From contig CAMEBF010000010.1 in the NCBI GenBank assembly GCA_945912145.1, positions 1 to 64,000 on the forward strand: a stretch of DNA of 64,000 nt. The letters are read 5' to 3'. A program made the translations under genes and the position numbers. Origin of the DNA: an uncultured Clostridia bacterium (GTDB taxonomy: Bacteria > Bacillota > Clostridia > Oscillospirales > Acutalibacteraceae). Below the pieces are notes generated by a model. The model was not told the DNA's origin. It made no database searches and saw nothing but the letters and a program-made list of their open reading frames with translations. Of the stretch, positions 6,453 to 14,931 are shown piece by piece (position 1 is the first letter of the stretch; every line of letters begins with the position of its first letter).

Positions 6453-7037
6453 TTATGCGTTTTCGGTCTGCTCGCGGACGCTGTCTTCGCAGGAGCGCAT
6501 GGCGAGGATTGTTTTTTCGAGCAGGTCGTCGAGCTCCCAGCCGAGCATCGCTGCGCCGGCTTCGATGACGTCGCGTGAACAGCCCGCCGCAAACTTTTTG
6601 TCTTTATATTTCTTTTTCAGACTTTTCAGCTCCATATCGGAGACGCTTTTTGACGGACGCATTTTCGCCGCCGCGCCGATGAGTCCGGTCAGCTCGTCCA
6701 CCGCGTACAGCACCTTTTCCATCGTATGCTCAGGCCTGACATCCACCGTCAGGTTGTAGCCGTGCGAGCAGACGGCGTGAATGATGTCGTCGCCGACGCC
6801 GGCTTCGCGCAGCAGCTCGGGTGCCTTAATGCAATGCTGTTCGGGATATTCCTCAAAATCAATATCGTGCAGCAGTCCTACAACGCCCCAGTATTCGGCG
6901 TCCTCGCCGAAGCCAAGCTCGTTCGCATACCATTTCATGGTGCCTTCCACCGTCAGACCGTGCACGATGTGAAACGGCTCCTTGTTATGCTTTTTCAGCA
7001 GCTCAAGTGCGGCGTCTCTTGTGATTGACAATTTCAT
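6453..7037 (-). CDS. HD domain hydrolase
   Basis: 194-residue metal-dependent phosphohydrolase-type protein. The HD signature is visible as H-N(6)... in the N-terminal third: IVHGLTVEG, then GLLHDIDFE (the HD pair, about residues 57-58), HAVCSHGY and YAVDELTGL. The spacing fits stand-alone HD proteins that act on nucleotides or phosphoesters; the substrate is unknown. The ATG at 7037 is preceded by AAGAGGA. A weak hairpin lies at 6422-6443, just past the stop. Read-through would enter the antisense RNA of the 29-codon locus. Confidence 0.88.
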   Translation of the reverse strand: MKLSITRDAALELLKKHNKEPFHIVHGLTVEGTMKWYANELGFGEDAEYWGVVGLLHDIDFEEYPEQHCIKAPELLREAGVGDDIIHAVCSHGYNLTVDVRPEHTMEKVLYAVDELTGLIGAAAKMRPSKSVSDMELKSLKKKYKDKKFAAGCSRDVIEAGAAMLGWELDDLLEKTILAMRSCEDSVREQTENA

Positions 7038-7072
7038 ATATATCCTCTTTTCCTATCTGTTAGGTTGGATAT

Positions 7073-7101
7073 AGTATAGCACGACCAAAATCGTCTGTCA
7101 A
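7073..7101 (-). promoter_or_regulatory. promoter of HD hydrolase gene
   Basis: TTGACA (7101-7096), 17-bp spacer, TATACT (7078-7073) on the minus strand. Confidence 0.75.
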
Positions 7102-7108
7102 GCTGAAT

Positions 7109-7759
7109 TTACAGAATTTGCAGGGCTTTCAGGATTTCGGAAGCGATCAGCGAATGACCGACGGGAGCCGGGTGTACGCCGTCAAGCGACAGTTCTGCCA
7201 TCGTGAAATCTGTTTCGACCGCGCCGAGCATCACGTCGTAAATCGGAATAAAGAAATCCGCATACCGCGCCGCAAGCTCTCTTGTGACAGCCCGTTTCGC
7301 ATCAAGATCAGCGTCCCAACCGATGCGGTCGGGGTGCGCCGTAAAGGCGAACTGCTCGAGGATCATGATTTTTGCGGACGGGAAATCCGCTTTGAGCTTT
7401 TGCAGAAGCTCTTCATATTCCCTGCGGAACCGTTCGGGAGAGGTCGCGTCGCCGCAGTCAAAAGCGCGCCAGGTATCGTTAATGCCGATCATAATGGAGA
7501 CAAAATCCGGCTTGACAGCCTTGAAATCGTCATCGTAGCGCGTCAGCAGGTCGCGTATGCGGTCGCCCGAAACGCCGCGGTTGACAAAATTGACGGTGTT
7601 GTCCGGGAACAGCGTGTCATAAATTTGCTTGCACAGCAGCGGATAGCCGTCGCCCATGCGGTCGATTTTTTTGCATCTCGGATTGCGGTTGCGTCCGCAG
7701 TCCGTCACGCTGTCGCCCTGGAATAAAACGGTCATGCCGTTTTTAAAATAACGCTTCAT
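7109..7759 (-). CDS. SGNH/GDSL hydrolase
   Basis: 216-residue esterase or carbohydrate deacetylase of the SGNH fold. Block I is GDSVTD with the catalytic Ser near residue 17, block II includes the NRGVSGDRIRDL glycine, block III is GIND, and block V is DGVHP with the catalytic Asp/His pair near residue 195. There is no signal peptide, so it is probably cytoplasmic. It follows galT by 15 bases, suggesting co-transcription and possibly de-esterification of an imported sugar; that role is inferred. Confidence 0.92.
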   Translation of the reverse strand: MKRYFKNGMTVLFQGDSVTDCGRNRNPRCKKIDRMGDGYPLLCKQIYDTLFPDNTVNFVNRGVSGDRIRDLLTRYDDDFKAVKPDFVSIMIGINDTWRAFDCGDATSPERFRREYEELLQKLKADFPSAKIMILEQFAFTAHPDRIGWDADLDAKRAVTRELAARYADFFIPIYDVMLGAVETDFTMAELSLDGVHPAPVGHSLIASEILKALQIL

Positions 7760-7774
7760 CGGGATTCCTCCTTT

Positions 7775-9268
7775 TTATTGCACACTCTCAAGAAAACGGC
7801 GGAGCTGTTTGCGTCCTGTCTCGTCACGCGAGAAGACGCCGCATTGCTCGAGGATCGCGGCATAGACGATGCCGATTTCCTTTTTGAGAATGTCCATCAC
7901 ATTGCGGCGGTCGATGTTGTCATATTTTGACTTGATTTCTTCGACCCATGCGGCGTGCTTGGCGAGCGTTTCATCGGCGGCAATGTCGTCGCCGTTCACA
8001 ATAGCGTTGCCGAGGGCTTCCATTTCATTCTTAAGACGAGCCGGCAGAACGGCAAGCCCCATGACCTCAATCAGACCGATATTTTCTTTCTTGATATGAT
8101 GATATTCGGGGTGCGGATGATACACGCCGTCGGGGTACTGCTCGGTTGTGATGTTGTTGCGCAGCACGAGATCGAGCTCGAATTTTTCTCCGCGTTTGCG
8201 GGCAATCGGCGTGATGGTGTTGTGCGGAACGCCGTCCGTCTCGGCGAAGATAAAGGCTTCTTCGTCGGTGTAAGCGCGCCATGCTGTCAGAATCTTATCG
8301 GCGAGATCGACGATTCTGTCCGTATTTTTCGAGGACAGGCGAATGACCGTCATCGGCCATTTTACGATGCCTGCACCGACGTCGTCGTAGCCGGCAAAGC
8401 GAACCTCTTCCTCAACCGGTGCCTTCGCCATGGCAAATTCATAGTGACCGCCCTGGAAATGCTCATGCGAGAGAATCGAGCCGCCGACGATGGGCAGATC
8501 GGCGTTTGAGCCGACGAAATAATGCGGCAGAAACTTTACGATGTCAAACAGCTTGCGGAACGCGCTGCGGTCGATTTTCATGGGTGTATGTTCGCCGTTG
8601 AAGACGATGCAATGCTCGTTATAATAAACGTAGGGGGAGTACTGCAAAAACCACTCCTGCGAATCGACCGTGATTGGGATAATGCGGTGATTTTCACGCG
8701 CCGGGTGATTGACACGTCCGGCGTATCCCTCATTTTCCTTGCAGAGCATACATTTCGGGTAGGACGCCGCTTTCATTTTCGCTGCCGCCGCGATGGCTTT
8801 CGGATCCTTTTCGGGCTTGGAAAGATTGATGGTAATATCCATCTTGCCGTAGGGTGTTTCGGCGAGCCATTTCATGTCGTTTTTAACACGGTAGGTGCGG
8901 ATATAATCCGAAGCGCGGCTCAAATCGTAATAATAATCCGTTGCGCGCTCGGGGCTTTCTTTGTAGTACGCCTTGAATTTGCGGATGACCTCAGAGGGTC
9001 TGGGCATCAGGCAGTTCATGATCTTGGTGTCAAACAGGTCGCGGTAGGTGACGCTGTCTTCGATCAGACCGTTTTGACAGGCGTAGTCGAGAATCACGCC
9101 TAAGATCGTCTGCAATTCGAGCTTGCCGGTGTGCTCCGCATCCTCCATGGTGTCGAGCTGCAACACGTCCAGTACGAGATTGCGGCAGTAAATTCTGTCT
9201 TCTTTTTCAAAAAGACGGCGCCTTTCGCCGTAGTCGAGCAGTTCTTCAATCGCGCTGTAAATCGTCAT
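7775..9268 (-). CDS. galT: UDP-glucose--hexose-1-phosphate uridylyltransferase
   Basis: 497-residue class II (Firmicutes-type) GalT, which exchanges UDP between UDP-glucose and galactose-1-phosphate in the Leloir pathway. The length near 500 residues and the blocks PYVYYNEHCIVFNGEHTPM, PIVGGSILSHEHFQGG (catalytic His region, about residues 260-285) and YHPHPEYHHIKKENIGLIEV are family hallmarks. No galK or galE is adjacent; instead an SGNH hydrolase follows. The ATG at 9268 has AGGAGA upstream. Divergent from the DUF896 gene. Confidence 0.96.
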   Translation of the reverse strand: MTIYSAIEELLDYGERRRLFEKEDRIYCRNLVLDVLQLDTMEDAEHTGKLELQTILGVILDYACQNGLIEDSVTYRDLFDTKIMNCLMPRPSEVIRKFKAYYKESPERATDYYYDLSRASDYIRTYRVKNDMKWLAETPYGKMDITINLSKPEKDPKAIAAAAKMKAASYPKCMLCKENEGYAGRVNHPARENHRIIPITVDSQEWFLQYSPYVYYNEHCIVFNGEHTPMKIDRSAFRKLFDIVKFLPHYFVGSNADLPIVGGSILSHEHFQGGHYEFAMAKAPVEEEVRFAGYDDVGAGIVKWPMTVIRLSSKNTDRIVDLADKILTAWRAYTDEEAFIFAETDGVPHNTITPIARKRGEKFELDLVLRNNITTEQYPDGVYHPHPEYHHIKKENIGLIEVMGLAVLPARLKNEMEALGNAIVNGDDIAADETLAKHAAWVEEIKSKYDNIDRRNVMDILKKEIGIVYAAILEQCGVFSRDETGRKQLRRFLESVQ

Positions 9269-9304
9269 AGAAAAATCTCCTGTCTTCTCCGAATCTTACT
9301 TACT

Positions 9305-9332
9305 ATTATACAAGGAAAAAGAAAATCTGCAA
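9305..9332 (-). promoter_or_regulatory. promoter of galT
   Basis: TTGCAG (9332-9327), 16-bp spacer, TATAAT (9310-9305) on the minus strand, placed back to back with the DUF896 promoter. Confidence 0.65.
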
Positions 9333-9339
9333 GGGGATA

Positions 9340-9368
9340 TTGAAATTTTTTTCACAATCCTGTATACT
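9340..9368 (+). promoter_or_regulatory. promoter of DUF896 gene
   Basis: TTGAAA (9340-9345), 17-bp spacer, TATACT (9363-9368), only 15 bases before ATG 9384. Confidence 0.7.
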
Positions 9369-9383
9369 GATGGCGGTGATTAT

Positions 9384-9593
9384 ATGGAACAGAGCAAAAT
9401 TGACAGAATCAACGCCTTGGCGCGCAAATCGAGAACCGAGGGACTGACGGAAGCCGAACGCGAGGAACAGCAGATCCTCAGAGCCGAATATGTGGCGGCA
9501 TTCAAGGCGTCGCTTGTCGGCACGCTCGAGCATACGACGATCCTGCGGCCCGACGGAACGACGCAGAAGGTCAAGAGAAAAAAGAAGAACTGA
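9384..9593 (+). CDS. DUF896 (YnzC-like) small cytoplasmic protein
   Basis: 69 residues, matching the DUF896/YnzC family by its helical hairpin (IDRINALARKSRTEGLTEAE, then EEQQILRAEYVAAFKASL) and basic tail. In Bacillus the relatives are a small helical-hairpin protein and a member of an SOS-linked operon; no LexA box is visible here. Ribosome binding site GGCGGTGAT. An intergenic repeat follows immediately. Confidence 0.88.
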   Translation: MEQSKIDRINALARKSRTEGLTEAEREEQQILRAEYVAAFKASLVGTLEHTTILRPDGTTQKVKRKKKN

Positions 9594-9612
9594 AAGCGGC
9601 GCATGGCTGCAC

Positions 9613-9814
9613 AGTGAAATCCGCCGCTTCGCGTCGGGTGAAATATGCTTCGCATATGAAATATCGGCGTTGCCGATATGAAATATTTGCCTGCGGCAAA
9701 TGTTTCGGAAGCCCTGCGGGCTTGGATTATACGCCTGCGGCGCGCTTTATAATCAAAAGGCGAAGCCTTTTCTGACATTGCACTTTGCATTTTGCACTTT
9801 GCACTTTGCACATT
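9613..9814 (+). repeat. modular hairpin repeat, copy A
   Basis: Lies between the convergent ends of the DUF896 gene and ridA. It has an array of small hairpins (around ATGCTTCGCAT, ATCGGCGTTGCCGAT, TTTGCCTGCGGCAAA) separated by a constant ATGAAAT linker. Then comes the common core: AAGCCCTGCGGGCTT, CGCCTGCGGCG and AAAAGGCGAAGCCTTTT. The right end is a GCACTTTGCACTTTGCAC tract. No coding potential. Confidence 0.8.
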
Positions 9815-9834
9815 CAAAATAACAGCCGTGCTCC

Positions 9835-9860
9835 CGAAAGGAACACGGCCGATTTCTTTT
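9835..9860 (-). terminator. terminator of ridA
   Basis: GCCGTG (9835-9840) and CACGGC (9854-9859) form the stem. On the minus strand it is followed by a TTATTTTG tract. Confidence 0.65.
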
Positions 9861-9870
9861 TATAAAGCGA

Positions 9871-10242
9871 TTACAGCTCCGCGATGACTTCGACTTCGCA
9901 TTTGACGCCCTTGGGCAGGTCTTTGACAGCGACGCAGGAACGCGCGGGCTTGCCGGTGAAATATTCGCCGTAAACGCCGTTGAACGCCGCGAAATCCGCG
10001 ATGTCCGCAAGGAAGCAGGTCGTCTTGACCGCTTTTTCGAGCGAAGATCCTGCCGCCTCGAGAACGGATTTGAGGTTCTCGCAGACCTGCTTTGTCTGCT
10101 CTTCTACCGTGACGGCTTCGACAGCACCCGTTGCGGGGTTGATGGGAATCTGACCCGAGGTAAAGACAAGATTGCCGGTGATGATCGCCTGGCTGTAGGG
10201 GCCGATGGCGCCGGGAGCGTTGTTGGTTGCAACTGTTTTCAT
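9871..10242 (-). CDS. ridA: RidA family enamine/imine deaminase
   Basis: 123-residue YjgF/YER057c/UK114 protein that hydrolyses reactive 2-aminoacrylate and related imines made by PLP dehydratases. Family landmarks are APGAIGPYSQA near the N-terminus, FTSGQIPINP, and the active-site arginine in PARSCVAV (about residue 101). It lies 20 bases after ilvA, the enzyme whose by-product it removes, so the two form a functional operon. I start at ATG 10242, which gives the normal family length. Confidence 0.95.
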   Translation of the reverse strand: MKTVATNNAPGAIGPYSQAIITGNLVFTSGQIPINPATGAVEAVTVEEQTKQVCENLKSVLEAAGSSLEKAVKTTCFLADIADFAAFNGVYGEYFTGKPARSCVAVKDLPKGVKCEVEVIAEL

Positions 10243-10262
10243 GGGAAACACTTCTTTCTGTA

Positions 10263-11459
10263 TCATTGCACTTCAAAGCCTGCGCTTCTGAGCGCCTGCC
10301 TGATTTGTTCGATATGGGCAAAATCTCTCGTTTCAACGGAGAGCCGCAGGTAGCAGTCGGTGATGTTCATGTCGAGATCGGTGCTTGCGTAGCTGACGCT
10401 GACGACGTTTGCGCCTTCGTTCGCTACGATGGTGGAGACCGTCGCGAGCTGACCGGGCTTATCGGACAGCGCGATGGTGATATCCGCCGTACGGCCGCTC
10501 ATCTTCAGACCTCTTTCGATGACGCGGCTGAGAATCGTCACGTCGATGTTACCGCCGGACACGACGCAGCAGACCTTTTTGCCCTCGATGTCGGGGATTT
10601 TATCGAACATCAGCGCCGCAACGGGAACGGCTCCCGCTCCCTCCGCGACGATCTTCTGCTGCTCCATGAGCGTGAGAATTGCGGCGGCGACTTCGTCGTC
10701 CGTGACGGTGACGACGTCGTCCACATATTTTTTGCAAAGCTCAAACGTCAGATCACCCGGCGTTTTGACCTTGATGCCGTCGGCGATGGTGTTGACGGAT
10801 TCGAGCGTTTCGATTTTGTCGTCGTGCACGCTGTTGAACATGGACGGCGCGCCGGACGCCTGAACGCCGTAAACGCGGCACTGCGGACGAAGATGCTTGA
10901 TGAGGTAGGAGACGCCTGCAATCAGACCGCCTCCGCCGATGGGAACGATGACGACGTCCGCGTCGGGGAGCTGCTCGAGAATCTCGAGACCGATTGTGCC
11001 CTGACCGGCGATCACGTCGGGATCGTCGAACGGATGGATAAAGGTGTAGCCCTTTTCGTCGCGGAGCTGAATCGCCTTGTTGTAAGCGTCATCGTAAACG
11101 CCTTTGACCATGCAGACCTCAGCGCCGTATTTTTTTGTCGCCTCGACCTTGGAGATCGGCGCGCCCTCGGGCAGACAGATGACGGACTTAATGCCGCTGT
11201 GCGTGGCGGCCAGCGCGACACCCTGCGCATGGTTGCCTGCGGAACAGGCGATCACGCCGTGGCTCTTTTCCTCGTCGGAAAGACGGGAGATTTTATAATA
11301 GGCGCCGCGAACCTTGAAGGAACCGGTCACCTGGAGATTTTCGGTTTTCAGATAGACGTCGCATTTCTCGGAGAGCTTGGGGGCGCGGATCATATCCGTC
11401 GTTCTCGCGACTTCCTTGAGCACGTTCGACGCGTCGTAGATTTTGTCAATCGTAAGCAA
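10263..11459 (-). CDS. ilvA: threonine ammonia-lyase (threonine deaminase)
   Basis: 398-residue PLP enzyme converting threonine to 2-oxobutanoate. The PLP lysine lies in KTENLQVTGSFKVRGA (about residue 55). CSAGNHAQG and the PIGGGGLIAG phosphate loop follow, and a C-terminal ACT domain starts at about residue 325 (ITIALSDKPGQLATV). The single ACT domain fits the short IlvA/TdcB class. The start is a TTG at 11459, with GGAG eight bases upstream. A longer in-frame extension runs into an intergenic repeat and past the promoter and is rejected. Co-transcribed with ridA. Confidence 0.93.
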   Translation of the reverse strand: MLTIDKIYDASNVLKEVARTTDMIRAPKLSEKCDVYLKTENLQVTGSFKVRGAYYKISRLSDEEKSHGVIACSAGNHAQGVALAATHSGIKSVICLPEGAPISKVEATKKYGAEVCMVKGVYDDAYNKAIQLRDEKGYTFIHPFDDPDVIAGQGTIGLEILEQLPDADVVIVPIGGGGLIAGVSYLIKHLRPQCRVYGVQASGAPSMFNSVHDDKIETLESVNTIADGIKVKTPGDLTFELCKKYVDDVVTVTDDEVAAAILTLMEQQKIVAEGAGAVPVAALMFDKIPDIEGKKVCCVVSGGNIDVTILSRVIERGLKMSGRTADITIALSDKPGQLATVSTIVANEGANVVSVSYASTDLDMNITDCYLRLSVETRDFAHIEQIRQALRSAGFEVQ

Positions 11460-11495
11460 TTTGATTACTCCATTCACAAAGCAGAATTTAGTCAA

Positions 11496-11524
11496 ATTAT
11501 AGACCTTTATGTTGGAAATGTCAA
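11496..11524 (-). promoter_or_regulatory. consensus promoter of ilvA-ridA
   Basis: TTGACA (11524-11519), 17 bp, TATAAT (11501-11496), both perfect, on the minus strand. Confidence 0.8.
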
Positions 11525-11540
11525 TGACTGAAAGAAAAAA

Positions 11541-11655
11541 TGCAGAATTCATAATGCAGAATGCAGAATGAAAGATAAGGTCGCCTTTTGATCCTATATA
11601 AATCAAGCCCGTAGGGCTTCCGCCATTCTTAATTCTGCATTCTTAATTCTGCATT
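11541..11655 (-). repeat. modular hairpin repeat, copy B (AATTCTGCATT ends)
   Basis: Same core (AAGCCCGTAGGGCTT, reverse orientation), but the ends are inverted copies of a different tract: TGCAGAATTCATAATGCAG on the left and CTTAATTCTGCATT units on the right. It lies between the ilvA promoter and the end of rhaD. Confidence 0.75.
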
Positions 11656-11656
11656 A

Positions 11657-12472
11657 TCAAAGGTTCAGAAAGTCTTTCCTGTACTTCACGCCGAAGAATT
11701 CCGCGAGCTGCTGCATTTCGGTGTCCCGGATGGTATTTTTGCGCGGGAGATGAGCGGTCAGCATGTAAATCTGCGCGGCCTTTTCGACTGTTTCGATCAG
11801 TCCGAACGTCTCGTCGAGCGTTTTGCCGGCGCCGTAGATGCCGTGCATTCCCCAGATGACAAGCCGGAATTCTTTCATCTTTTTTGCCGTCGCTTCGCCG
11901 ATCTCGTTCGTGCCGCAGAGCATCCACGGCAGAATGCCCACGCCGTCCGGGAACACCACGATGCACTCCGTGCACATTTCCCAGAGCGTATGCGTAAAGC
12001 TCTTTTCGTCGAGCTCGTGCACATAGTTCATCGCCAGGGTGTGCGTCGGGTGAGAGTGCATTACGACGCGGTTTTCGGGATCAACTTCAAGCCTTGCCAT
12101 ATGGCTCATCAGGTGCGCCGGAAGCTCGCTGGTGAATTTTCCGCCGTCCTTGTAGCCCCAGAGCAATTCCGCCGTTGTGCCGTCTTCGGCGATGCGGATA
12201 ATGCCGAGATTCGTTTCCGGGTCGTCCGCGACGTTCTTGAAATACTTGCCCGTACCTGTCACGATAAAGATTTTTCCGATCAGCGGTTTTGCATCAAAGC
12301 CGGTCGGAATGGTGCGGAGCACATTGGAGAGGTCGAGATATTCCCCGACCTCCTTTTCGTCTAACAGATAGCTGATGTTGCCGCCGTTGCGTTCGTCCCA
12401 ACCGAGACGGTACATATTGGCGGTGGTTTTCTTCATTTCTTCCACAAACGGGGCTGTCATAATATCTTTCAT
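11657..12472 (-). CDS. rhaD: L-rhamnulose-1-phosphate aldolase
   Basis: 271-residue class II (zinc) aldolase that splits rhamnulose-1-phosphate into dihydroxyacetone phosphate and lactaldehyde. Visible landmarks are GWDERNGGNIS near the N-terminus, the catalytic Glu region PAHLMSHMAR, and zinc ligands in VVMHSHPTH and IWGMHGIYGAG. The ATG at 12472 overlaps the rhaA stop as ATGA, so translation is coupled to rhaA. The kinase gene rhaB, normally between them in function, is not in this window. Confidence 0.95.
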   Translation of the reverse strand: MKDIMTAPFVEEMKKTTANMYRLGWDERNGGNISYLLDEKEVGEYLDLSNVLRTIPTGFDAKPLIGKIFIVTGTGKYFKNVADDPETNLGIIRIAEDGTTAELLWGYKDGGKFTSELPAHLMSHMARLEVDPENRVVMHSHPTHTLAMNYVHELDEKSFTHTLWEMCTECIVVFPDGVGILPWMLCGTNEIGEATAKKMKEFRLVIWGMHGIYGAGKTLDETFGLIETVEKAAQIYMLTAHLPRKNTIRDTEMQQLAEFFGVKYRKDFLNL

Positions 12473-13710
12473 GTTCTTTCTTTCAACACTTTCTCTTCGT
12501 ATTTCTGAATAACAGGGAAATAGTTCTCCGGAATATCCGATTGTTTCAGGTATTCGTTCCATACATCGCCGAACGGCGCGGTCTTCATGTCCTCCTGCAA
12601 GAGCATCAGCTCCGTCATGCGGTTCTCGTTCTGGAGTTTTTTCATCGTATCGCCGGGCTGAAGCAGCGCGAACAACAACGCTTTCTGCACGCTGCGGACG
12701 CCGGTTACCCAGGCGGCAATGCGGTTGATCGAGGCGTCGAAATAGTCCGTCGCGATGAAAACACGGTTCAGCGCGTCATTGCGGACAATCTCCTTGGCGA
12801 TCTCCCTTGTCTCATCGTCGAACAGCACAACATGATCCGAATCCCAACGCATGGGTCTTGTGATATGCAGGGCGATCTTCTCATTGAAGAGCAGAAGCGA
12901 GGAGATTTTGTCGGACACGACCTCGGTCGGGTGATAGTGACCGTTATCCATCAGCGGCGTGATGCCCTTTTCGGCGGCGTAGGACAGACAGAATTCCGCC
13001 GAGCCGACCGTATACGCTTCGAGGCCGATGCCGAAGACCTTGGATTCGAGCGTGACATAGACCTTTTCTTTGTCATACGGCACAGAGAGAATCTCATCGA
13101 GCGACTGCTTAAAGCGGGCACGAGGCCCTAAGCGGTCTGCGGGAATATCCTTGTAGCCGTCTGGGATCCAGATATTCATGACGCACGGTTCGCCGGTTTC
13201 GTCGGCGAAGTACTCCGCAATTTTCAGGCACGCTTTACAATGGGAAACCCAATACTGACGGACGGTTTCATCGGGAGAGGAAAGGGTCAGGTTGTCCTTG
13301 ACCATCGGGTGAGAGAACAGCGTGGGATTGAAATCCAGACCCATGCCGCGTTCTTTGGCGAACTCCACCCAACGCCGGAAATGCTTCGGCTCGAGCTTAT
13401 CTCTGCCGACTGCTTCTCCATCCTCAAAAACCGCGTAGCTTGCGTGGAGATTCAATTTCTTTTTCCCGGGGATTAGGGAAAAGGCTTTGTCGATGTCTGC
13501 CATCAGCTCGTCGGGCGTCCGTGCCCGTCCGGGATAGTTGCCCGTCGCCTGAATGCCGCCGGAAAGGCTTTCTTTAGTGTCAAACCCTGTCACGTCGTCT
13601 CCCTGCCAGCAATGAACGGAGATCGGAACCGTCTTTAATATTGCAATCGCTTTGTCTGCGTCAATGCCGTAGCCGGCGTAACGCTTTTTTGCTTCGTCAT
13701 AGCGCGCCAT
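12469..13710 (-). CDS. rhaA: L-rhamnose isomerase
   Basis: 413-residue enzyme converting L-rhamnose to L-rhamnulose, near the usual 418. Recognisable blocks are SVHCWQGDDVTGFD (about residues 30-45), LNLHASYA, GLDFNPTLFSHPM, LESKVFGIGLEAYTVGS, and the metal-site region MDNGHYHPTE ... DSDHVVLFDD. ATG 13710 is preceded by AAGGAGG at good spacing. First gene of a rhaA-rhaD transcript, divergent from a GH43 enzyme. No regulator is seen nearby. Confidence 0.96.
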   Translation of the reverse strand: MARYDEAKKRYAGYGIDADKAIAILKTVPISVHCWQGDDVTGFDTKESLSGGIQATGNYPGRARTPDELMADIDKAFSLIPGKKKLNLHASYAVFEDGEAVGRDKLEPKHFRRWVEFAKERGMGLDFNPTLFSHPMVKDNLTLSSPDETVRQYWVSHCKACLKIAEYFADETGEPCVMNIWIPDGYKDIPADRLGPRARFKQSLDEILSVPYDKEKVYVTLESKVFGIGLEAYTVGSAEFCLSYAAEKGITPLMDNGHYHPTEVVSDKISSLLLFNEKIALHITRPMRWDSDHVVLFDDETREIAKEIVRNDALNRVFIATDYFDASINRIAAWVTGVRSVQKALLFALLQPGDTMKKLQNENRMTELMLLQEDMKTAPFGDVWNEYLKQSDIPENYFPVIQKYEEKVLKERT

Positions 13711-13740
13711 AAAATGCCTCCTTGTATTTTCCATATCGCT

Positions 13741-13769
13741 ATTATACATCATGAAAAGCGCGATTGCAA
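13741..13769 (-). promoter_or_regulatory. promoter of rhaAD
   Basis: TTGCAA (13769-13764), 17-bp spacer, TATAAT (13746-13741) on the minus strand. Confidence 0.7.
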
Positions 13770-13800
13770 GAGAAAAGCGAACACGGCTTCGATTTCGGAA

Positions 13801-13829
13801 TTGACGCTTGTCGTCTTGTGTGTTATGAT
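13801..13829 (+). promoter_or_regulatory. promoter of GH43 gene
   Basis: TTGACG (13801-13806), 17-bp spacer, TATGAT (13824-13829). It is 30 bp from the divergent rhaA promoter, so a shared regulator is possible. Confidence 0.65.
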
Positions 13830-13861
13830 AAGAAAGAGGTTTTTGTGAAAGAGGAAAAAGC

Positions 13862-14728
13862 ATGAAACTGCATGAAATCCATGTGCGCGATCCGTTTATT
13901 CTGCCGGTGAACGGGACGTACTATTTATACGGCACGAGAGGGAAAAACTGTTGGGTCGGCGACAGCCCTGCCGAGGGAATGGGCTTCGATGTGTACCGGA
14001 GCGATGATCTTGAAAACTGGAGCGATCCGATTCCTGTTTTTGAGAAGTCGGCGTCCTTCTGGGCGGATCGGAATTTCTGGGCGCCGGAAGTGCATACATA
14101 CGGCGGTAAATTCTATCTGTTCGCATCGTTCGCTGACGGGATTCGTCAGCGCGGCACGCAGATTCTTGTGTCCGATTCGCCGGACGGCACGTTTTGTCCG
14201 CTGACGGAAAAGCCCGTCACGCCGGAGGCGTGGTCTTGCTTAGACGGTACGCTCTATGTGGATCGGAACGGCAAGCCGCATATCGTTTTCTGTCATGAAT
14301 GGAGCCAGATCAAAGACGGCGAAGTCTGCGAAATGCAGCTCAGCGACGATCTGACGCGAGCTGTAACGCCACCTCGCACACTCTTCAAAGGTTCTGATCC
14401 GTGGTGGGCGAGAAAAGAGCACGAGAGCTATGTCACAGACGGTCCGTTCCTGTATCGCGGTGACAGCGGCCGGCTTTATATGATCTGGTCGAGCTTCACG
14501 GACAGCGGCTATGTGCAGGCGGTCAGCTATTCGGACAACGGAGACATCGACGGCAACTGGCAGCATGATCTGCCTCTGCTCGCCGAAAAAGACGGCGGTC
14601 ACGGCATGATCTTTACGGGCTTTGACGGCAAACGGTATCTGGTGCTGCATCGTCCGAACCGTCACCCGGACGAACGTCCCGTGTTAACCGAAATCGAAGA
14701 AAAAGAAGGCGCGCTGCGGCTCGTCTGA
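13862..14728 (+). CDS. glycoside hydrolase family 43 enzyme
   Basis: 288-residue five-bladed beta-propeller hydrolase without a signal peptide, so it acts on imported oligosaccharides. The catalytic base is probably Asp10 in VRDPFIL, the pKa modulator Asp128 in SCLDGT, and the acid Glu188 in EHESYVTDGPF. The usual EGP motif reads DGP here, as in a common GH43 subgroup. WAPEVH and MIWSSF are further family signatures. Family activities are beta-xylosidase, arabinosidase or arabinanase; pairing with rhaAD suggests pectin side chains (inference). Confidence 0.88.
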   Translation: MKLHEIHVRDPFILPVNGTYYLYGTRGKNCWVGDSPAEGMGFDVYRSDDLENWSDPIPVFEKSASFWADRNFWAPEVHTYGGKFYLFASFADGIRQRGTQILVSDSPDGTFCPLTEKPVTPEAWSCLDGTLYVDRNGKPHIVFCHEWSQIKDGEVCEMQLSDDLTRAVTPPRTLFKGSDPWWARKEHESYVTDGPFLYRGDSGRLYMIWSSFTDSGYVQAVSYSDNGDIDGNWQHDLPLLAEKDGGHGMIFTGFDGKRYLVLHRPNRHPDERPVLTEIEEKEGALRLV

Positions 14729-14739
14729 CTTTATATCAA

Positions 14740-14873
14740 AAGTTCAAAGTGCAGAGTTCAAAGTTCAATGTCGGAAAAGGCTGCGCCTTTTGATTCATTA
14801 TAAAAATAAGCGCGCCGCAGGCGTAAAATCGAGCCCGAAGGGCTTCCGAAACTGCACTTTGAACTTTGCACAC
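14740..14873 (-). repeat. modular hairpin repeat, copy C
   Basis: Reverse-orientation core between two convergent genes. The left end is an AGTTCAAAGTGCAGAGTTC tract and the right end CTGCACTTTGAACTTTGCAC, i.e. inverted terminal tracts around the core. Confidence 0.78.
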
Positions 14874-14896
14874 TGAATAGAGTCTTTGCAAAAAAA

Positions 14897-14930
14897 GAGA
14901 CAGACGATTTTTTTCGCCTGTCTCAGTTTT
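14897..14930. terminator. bidirectional terminator
   Basis: GAGACAG (14897-14903) and CTGTCTC (14918-14924) with an AT-rich loop. T tracts lie on both sides, so it serves both the GH43 gene and the convergent lipoprotein gene. Confidence 0.75.
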
Positions 14931-14931
14931 T

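Noticed and set aside
9613-9814. Repeat core as ordinary intrinsic terminators
   Set aside because: The stems are not followed by U tracts, and separate clear terminators exist beside most copies.
11460-11606. Extended N-terminus for ilvA
   Set aside because: The extra codons pass through the promoter and a repeat; the TTG at 11459 has a good ribosome binding site and gives the normal length.
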